From positions 1 to 64,000 of the forward strand of contig JASLID010000075.1 in assembly GCA_030153045.1 (NCBI GenBank): a stretch of DNA of 64,000 bases, written 5' to 3'. The stretch comes from Flavobacterium sp. GTDB taxonomy: Bacteria; Bacteroidota; Bacteroidia; Flavobacteriales; Flavobacteriaceae. How positions within the stretch are numbered: the stretch's first letter is position 1; every line of letters starts with the position of its first letter. Below are positions 60,620-64,000 of this stretch, piece by piece. Below the pieces are notes generated by a model. That model searched no databases and was not told where the DNA came from. It worked only from the letters and a program-made list of their open reading frames with translations. Both the position numbers and the translations under genes were made by a program.

Positions 60620-61468
60620 TTATTTTAGTGAAATGTTATCAATCAATCTTATATTGTTTACAAAAACAGCTATAAATGCTCGATAATTTTTGGTTTTGCT
60701 TTTTCTTTTGCAGGTTAAAAGTGTTTTTTCATCAGCAATTTCAAAATATTCTAATTCGAACATGGACTGCTTTTTAAATTCTTTTGTTACCCAATTTACG
60801 ATCGCGTTAGCGCTTTCTGTACCAAAAAGTTTTTTGGCTTCCGTTAAAATTTTATAAATAACAGATGCTTTTGTTCTCTCTTCTGCCGAAAGGCGCTCGT
60901 TTCTAGAACTCATAGCCAAACCATTGGGTTCACGGTGAATTTTGCAACCAATGATATTTACAGGCAAATGGTGTTTTTCGACCATTTTTTTTATGATTGC
61001 TAGCTGTTGAAAGTCTTTTTCTCCAAAATAAGAATTGGTGGGTTCAATTATTTCGAAGAGTTTTTTTACAATAGTCCCAACTCCATTAAAGTGTCCAGGT
61101 CTGTGTTTTCCTTCCATTTGAAACTCCAATCCATCATAATCAAAAGATTTTGAAACGGTATTTCCATCATAAATGTCCTCTACCGATGGCGCATAAACGA
61201 TGATGTTTGGGTTGAGTGAATTTATTTTTTCAACATCACTTTCTAACGTTCTCGGGTATTTTTTTAAATCATCTGGATTGTTAAACTGAGTTGGATTTAC
61301 AAAAATACTCACCACGGTTATTTTGTTGTTTTTGATGGATTCTTCCATTAACGACAAGTGTCCTTGATGTAAAGCGCCCATGGTAGGAACAAATCCTATG
61401 GTGGTTTTATCGAGCAAAAAAGGCTTCAAATGAGCTTTAAGCTCGCTTTGTTTAACGAAAACAGACAT
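60620..61468 (-). CDS. panC: Pantothenate synthetase
   Basis: PanC joins pantoate and beta-alanine using ATP. The HIGH-like motif is TMGALHQGHLSL near residue 29, and FFGEKDFQQLAII-type and KIHREPNGLAMSSRN segments follow. Its 282 residues are full length. It is first in the panC-panD operon, with a -10 box at 61492-61499. Confidence 0.97.
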   Translation of the reverse strand: MSVFVKQSELKAHLKPFLLDKTTIGFVPTMGALHQGHLSLMEESIKNNKITVVSIFVNPTQFNNPDDLKKYPRTLESDVEKINSLNPNIIVYAPSVEDIYDGNTVSKSFDYDGLEFQMEGKHRPGHFNGVGTIVKKLFEIIEPTNSYFGEKDFQQLAIIKKMVEKHHLPVNIIGCKIHREPNGLAMSSRNERLSAEERTKASVIYKILTEAKKLFGTESANAIVNWVTKEFKKQSMFELEYFEIADEKTLLTCKRKSKTKNYRAFIAVFVNNIRLIDNISLK

Positions 61469-61491
61469 GTTTAAATCATTAAAATTTAGTG

Positions 61492-61499
61492 CAAACTTA
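61492..61499 (-). promoter_or_regulatory. -10 box (TAAGTTTG) for the panC operon
   Basis: TAAGTTTG on the minus strand lies 23 bp before the ATG of panC and faces the promoter of the divergent gene. It would drive seven genes to 54106. Confidence 0.5.
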
Positions 61500-61530
61500 C
61501 TATTTTAGTCTTTATCTGCGTAAAATTTTG

Positions 61531-61538
61531 TAATTTTG
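61531..61538 (+). promoter_or_regulatory. -10 box (TAATTTTG) for the glycogen synthase-like gene
   Basis: TAATTTTG lies 38 bp before the ATG at 61577, in the 108-bp region shared with panC. Confidence 0.5.
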
Positions 61539-61576
61539 CATGGAATTGTGTCCAATAAACATAACAAAAATAAAAC

Positions 61577-62386
61577 ATGGAGGATAAAAGGATTTTGTAT
61601 GTATCATCCGAAGTAGTGCCCTATCTTGCTGAAAATGAGGTTTCTTTAATGTCGTATGACGTGCCTAAAATGATTAATGATCAAGGCGGGCAAATAAGAA
61701 TTTTTATGCCTCGTTACGGTAATGTAAACGAAAGAAGACATCAATTGCATGAGGTTATTCGATTGTCAGGAATGAATTTAGTCGTGAATGATGTAGATAT
61801 GCCATTGATTATCAAGGTTGCTTCAATTCCTAAAGAAAGAATTCAAGTCTATTTTATTGATAACGATGAGTATTTCAAGCGTAAAGCTACTTTTACTGAT
61901 GAAGAAGGGGTTATGTTTCCAGATAATGACGAAAGAGCCATTTTCTTTGCAAAAGGAGTGGTAGAAACGGTTAAAAAATTAAATTGGGTTCCTGATATTA
62001 TTCATGTTCAAGGATGGATGGCAGCCATGTTGCCTATTTACATGAAACACTATTATAAAGACGAAGCATTATTTGCCGATACTAAAATTGTAACTTCAGT
62101 TTTCAATCAATCTTTCGATGGAAGTTTAGATGCAAAAATGAGTCAAAAAGTACAATTTGACGGCGTTCCTCATGAGTCAATTAAAGATCTTGATGATCCT
62201 ACTTTCGAAAACATTATGAAAGCTTCAATCCTTCATTCGGATGGGGTTGTCATTGCATCTGAAGGGCTATCTTCAAATTTAACAAAATTTATAGAAGCTT
62301 CCAAAAAACCTTTTTTACCTTTCGCCTCGAAAGATACGTTCGCAGTAGCGTACACGGAATTTTATAAAAATCAAATTTTAGGTTAA
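61577..62386 (+). CDS. Half-length GT5 glycogen synthase-like protein
   Basis: This 269-residue protein corresponds only to the N-terminal Rossmann domain of glycogen/starch synthases: VSSEVVPYLAENEVSLMSYDVP at the start, IRIFMPRYG near 46 and IIHVQGWMAAMLPIY near 140. The C-terminal domain that holds ADP-glucose is absent. The usual KTGGL substrate loop is replaced by AENEVSL. It is therefore probably not a glucan synthase; a regulatory or envelope role is more likely. The same short form is known in Bacteroidota next to panC. A DUF4270 gene follows 4 bp later. Confidence 0.8.
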   Translation: MEDKRILYVSSEVVPYLAENEVSLMSYDVPKMINDQGGQIRIFMPRYGNVNERRHQLHEVIRLSGMNLVVNDVDMPLIIKVASIPKERIQVYFIDNDEYFKRKATFTDEEGVMFPDNDERAIFFAKGVVETVKKLNWVPDIIHVQGWMAAMLPIYMKHYYKDEALFADTKIVTSVFNQSFDGSLDAKMSQKVQFDGVPHESIKDLDDPTFENIMKASILHSDGVVIASEGLSSNLTKFIEASKKPFLPFASKDTFAVAYTEFYKNQILG

Positions 62387-62390
62387 ACTA

Positions 62391-64000
62391 ATGATAAATA
62401 CCAATTTTTTTAAAAGCCTTACGGTTGTTTTAACAGCATTGCTTTTTGTTTCATGTGACAAAGATTATAATACACTAGGTTCAGATGTTATTGGGAATGA
62501 AAATTTCTTGTTTGAGAAATATGATGGGCCACTTTCTGTCAAAGTATATAACCAAAAGGTAGGGCCTGTACAAACTAATAATTTAACAGTTAATCAACTT
62601 GGGATTTTTAAAGATGAAATTTTTGGAGTTACAAAAGCAAATTTTGTAACCCAGTTAACACTAGGAACATTAGCTCCACAATTTGGAGCAAATATGGTGG
62701 TAGATAGTGTAGTGCTTGAAGTGCCATATTTTAGCACAAAAGAATCTGGGACGGACACTTCAGGGAGAGGAATATATACTTTGAACTCGGTTTATGGAGA
62801 TGGAAAATTAAATTTAAGTGTTTATGAAAATGGTTTTTTATTAAACGATTTTGATCCGGCAACAGGTTATACAACAGCGCAAAAGTTTTTTTCTGACCAA
62901 GATGGTGATTTCAATACAAATAAAAAAGGACTTCCAATTTCTGATCCTGTTTTAGGGAAAAGGCTTAATAATTCAGCAACTCCTGACCAGAATAAAGAGT
63001 TTATTCCAAAAGCTACTGAAAATGTAAAATATAAAGTTAAAAGTGTAAAAAACACTTTAACACCCTATACAATGCTTCATTCGGAAGAGCCAAAAACAAA
63101 AGAGTTTGTTGAATCTAGAACTGCGCCTTCAATGCGTTTGCGTTTGGATAAAGACTATTTTATAGATCGTATAATCAATGCAGGAGCTGCTAACTTGATA
63201 GACAACAATTCATTTAAAAGTTATTTTAAAGGTTTGTATTTTCAAGTTGAAGCGGTAGATGCTAACACCACTTTGATGAAATTAGATTTCAGAAAAGGGA
63301 AAGTCACTATTTATTATAAAGAAGATTTAATTGTAAAAGATGCAAATGGTGTTGTTTTAGGGAACGATAGACCAATGAAAACACTAGCGCTAAATATGAC
63401 TGGCAGTAATACTGTTAATTTATTTGATGTGTCAGGTAACACGACTATTCCTGTTGTAGATGCACCAGATAATGATCTTGGAGACCAAAAATTATATTTA
63501 AAAGGAGGTCAAGGATCTCAAGCTTATATTGAATTGTTTAAAGGAACAGAATTGGATCAATTGAAAGCTAAAAAGGTTTTAGTAAATGATGCGAGTTTAA
63601 CATTTACCCTTGCTGAAACTGATTATCTATTACCCTACGATCATCCAAAAAGAGTTTATTTGTTTGATGCCGATAATGATAAACTTTTACTTGATTTTCT
63701 TTATGATAATTCAACAAATTCGTCTGATCCTAAATTAAACAAAAGTATTCATGGAGGAATTCTTGAAGAAAAGGATGGTAAAAAAAGGTATAAAATTAGA
63801 ATTACAGAACACATTAATAATATCTTAAAAGAAGCTGTAGGTTCTGAAAAAGAAAACGTTCGTTTAGCATTAGTAATTACAGAAGATATTAATAATCCAA
63901 ATTATAGATTCCTAAAAACTCCAGCTAATGCTCCGAGTTTTTCAGATAATACAAAAAAACTTAAAACTTTTCCTGTAGGTGCAGTTGTAAATCATCTGGG
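62391..64000 (+). CDS. DUF4270 lipoprotein (partial, runs off the window)
   Basis: An ATG at 62391, 4 bp after the previous stop, opens a frame with no stop to the end of the window (536 complete codons). The N terminus is a lipoprotein signal (LLFVSC, Cys22) followed by DKDYNTLGSDVIGNENF, the DUF4270 opening. The visible end (TFPVGAVVNHLG) resembles the last segment of such proteins, so only a few dozen residues are missing. Residues are beta-rich and surface-like. The role is unknown; it appears as a fixed partner of the glycogen synthase-like gene. Confidence 0.85.
   Translation, partial: MINTNFFKSLTVVLTALLFVSCDKDYNTLGSDVIGNENFLFEKYDGPLSVKVYNQKVGPVQTNNLTVNQLGIFKDEIFGVTKANFVTQLTLGTLAPQFGANMVVDSVVLEVPYFSTKESGTDTSGRGIYTLNSVYGDGKLNLSVYENGFLLNDFDPATGYTTAQKFFSDQDGDFNTNKKGLPISDPVLGKRLNNSATPDQNKEFIPKATENVKYKVKSVKNTLTPYTMLHSEEPKTKEFVESRTAPSMRLRLDKDYFIDRIINAGAANLIDNNSFKSYFKGLYFQVEAVDANTTLMKLDFRKGKVTIYYKEDLIVKDANGVVLGNDRPMKTLALNMTGSNTVNLFDVSGNTTIPVVDAPDNDLGDQKLYLKGGQGSQAYIELFKGTELDQLKAKKVLVNDASLTFTLAETDYLLPYDHPKRVYLFDADNDKLLLDFLYDNSTNSSDPKLNKSIHGGILEEKDGKKRYKIRITEHINNILKEAVGSEKENVRLALVITEDINNPNYRFLKTPANAPSFSDNTKKLKTFPVGAVVNHL

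Noticed and set aside
1..64000. CRISPR arrays, prophage, insertion sequences, integrons, toxin-antitoxin pairs
   Set aside because: I looked for spaced direct repeats, transposase or integrase motifs, phage structural genes and small paired genes, and found none that could be supported.

Overview
The window is a gene-dense stretch of a low-GC chromosome from a member of the Bacteroidota, most likely Flavobacterium or a close relative in the Flavobacteriaceae. The evidence is direct: -10 boxes of the form TAnnTTTG, three secreted proteins ending in type IX secretion (T9SS) type A sorting domains, DUF4286 and DUF4270 proteins, a half-length glycogen synthase homologue, and LytTR two-component pairs. 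There is no prophage, insertion sequence, CRISPR array or rRNA. One tRNA gene (Asn, GTT) lies at the left edge, and the window ends inside a DUF4270 lipoprotein gene.

Layout. 0-4 kb holds tRNA-Asn, the site-2 protease RseP, an M1 aminopeptidase exported by T9SS and a short SSB. 4.3-9.1 kb is a tight six-gene operon: GNAT-amidase fusion, DinB/YfiT-like protein, zinc-ribbon protein, NUMOD4/HNH-like protein, SDR-like protein and EamA transporter. 9.2-17.7 kb holds secreted peptidases (S9, M13), a large BNR-repeat T9SS protein and a SCO1-like copper chaperone. 17.7-26.1 kb is a metal and redox island: feoA-feoB-small Cys-rich protein, a lipoprotein, an MntR-like regulator, an Nramp-UspA fusion, and, divergently, a di-haem cytochrome lipoprotein, a Rieske lipoprotein and a porin. 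26.1-34.8 kb is mostly housekeeping (serS, rsmA, mgtE, proC, a serA-like gene). 34.8-41 kb holds a TM2 protein, an OlsF-like aminolipid synthase, exodeoxyribonuclease III, an OmpA-family lipoprotein, an aldo/keto reductase and a lipoprotein. 41-44.4 kb holds a FAD/Rieske oxidoreductase and a secreted sugar dehydrogenase-like T9SS protein.

44.5-54.1 kb is the most system-like block. Two LytS/LytTR sensor-regulator pairs flank an outer-membrane TonB-type receptor, a possible 34-residue membrane peptide, a secreted von Willebrand A protein and a secreted alpha/alpha-toroid (prenyltransferase-repeat) protein. 54.1-61.5 kb is a leftward operon running panC-panD-flippase-like-esterase-radA-HExxH protein-AsmA/GT51 glycosyltransferase. 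The right edge has the glycogen synthase-like gene followed by the DUF4270 lipoprotein.

Candidates for undescribed biology are the cytochrome/Rieske/porin module beside the manganese and iron importers, the vWA/toroid pair between two LytTR systems, the AsmA-GT51 fusion, the glycogen synthase homologue without the usual KTGGL site, two structured intergenic elements (32.9 kb and 42.8 kb), and a SerA-like gene with no ATG start. All functional statements come from reading motifs by eye; no database search was run.
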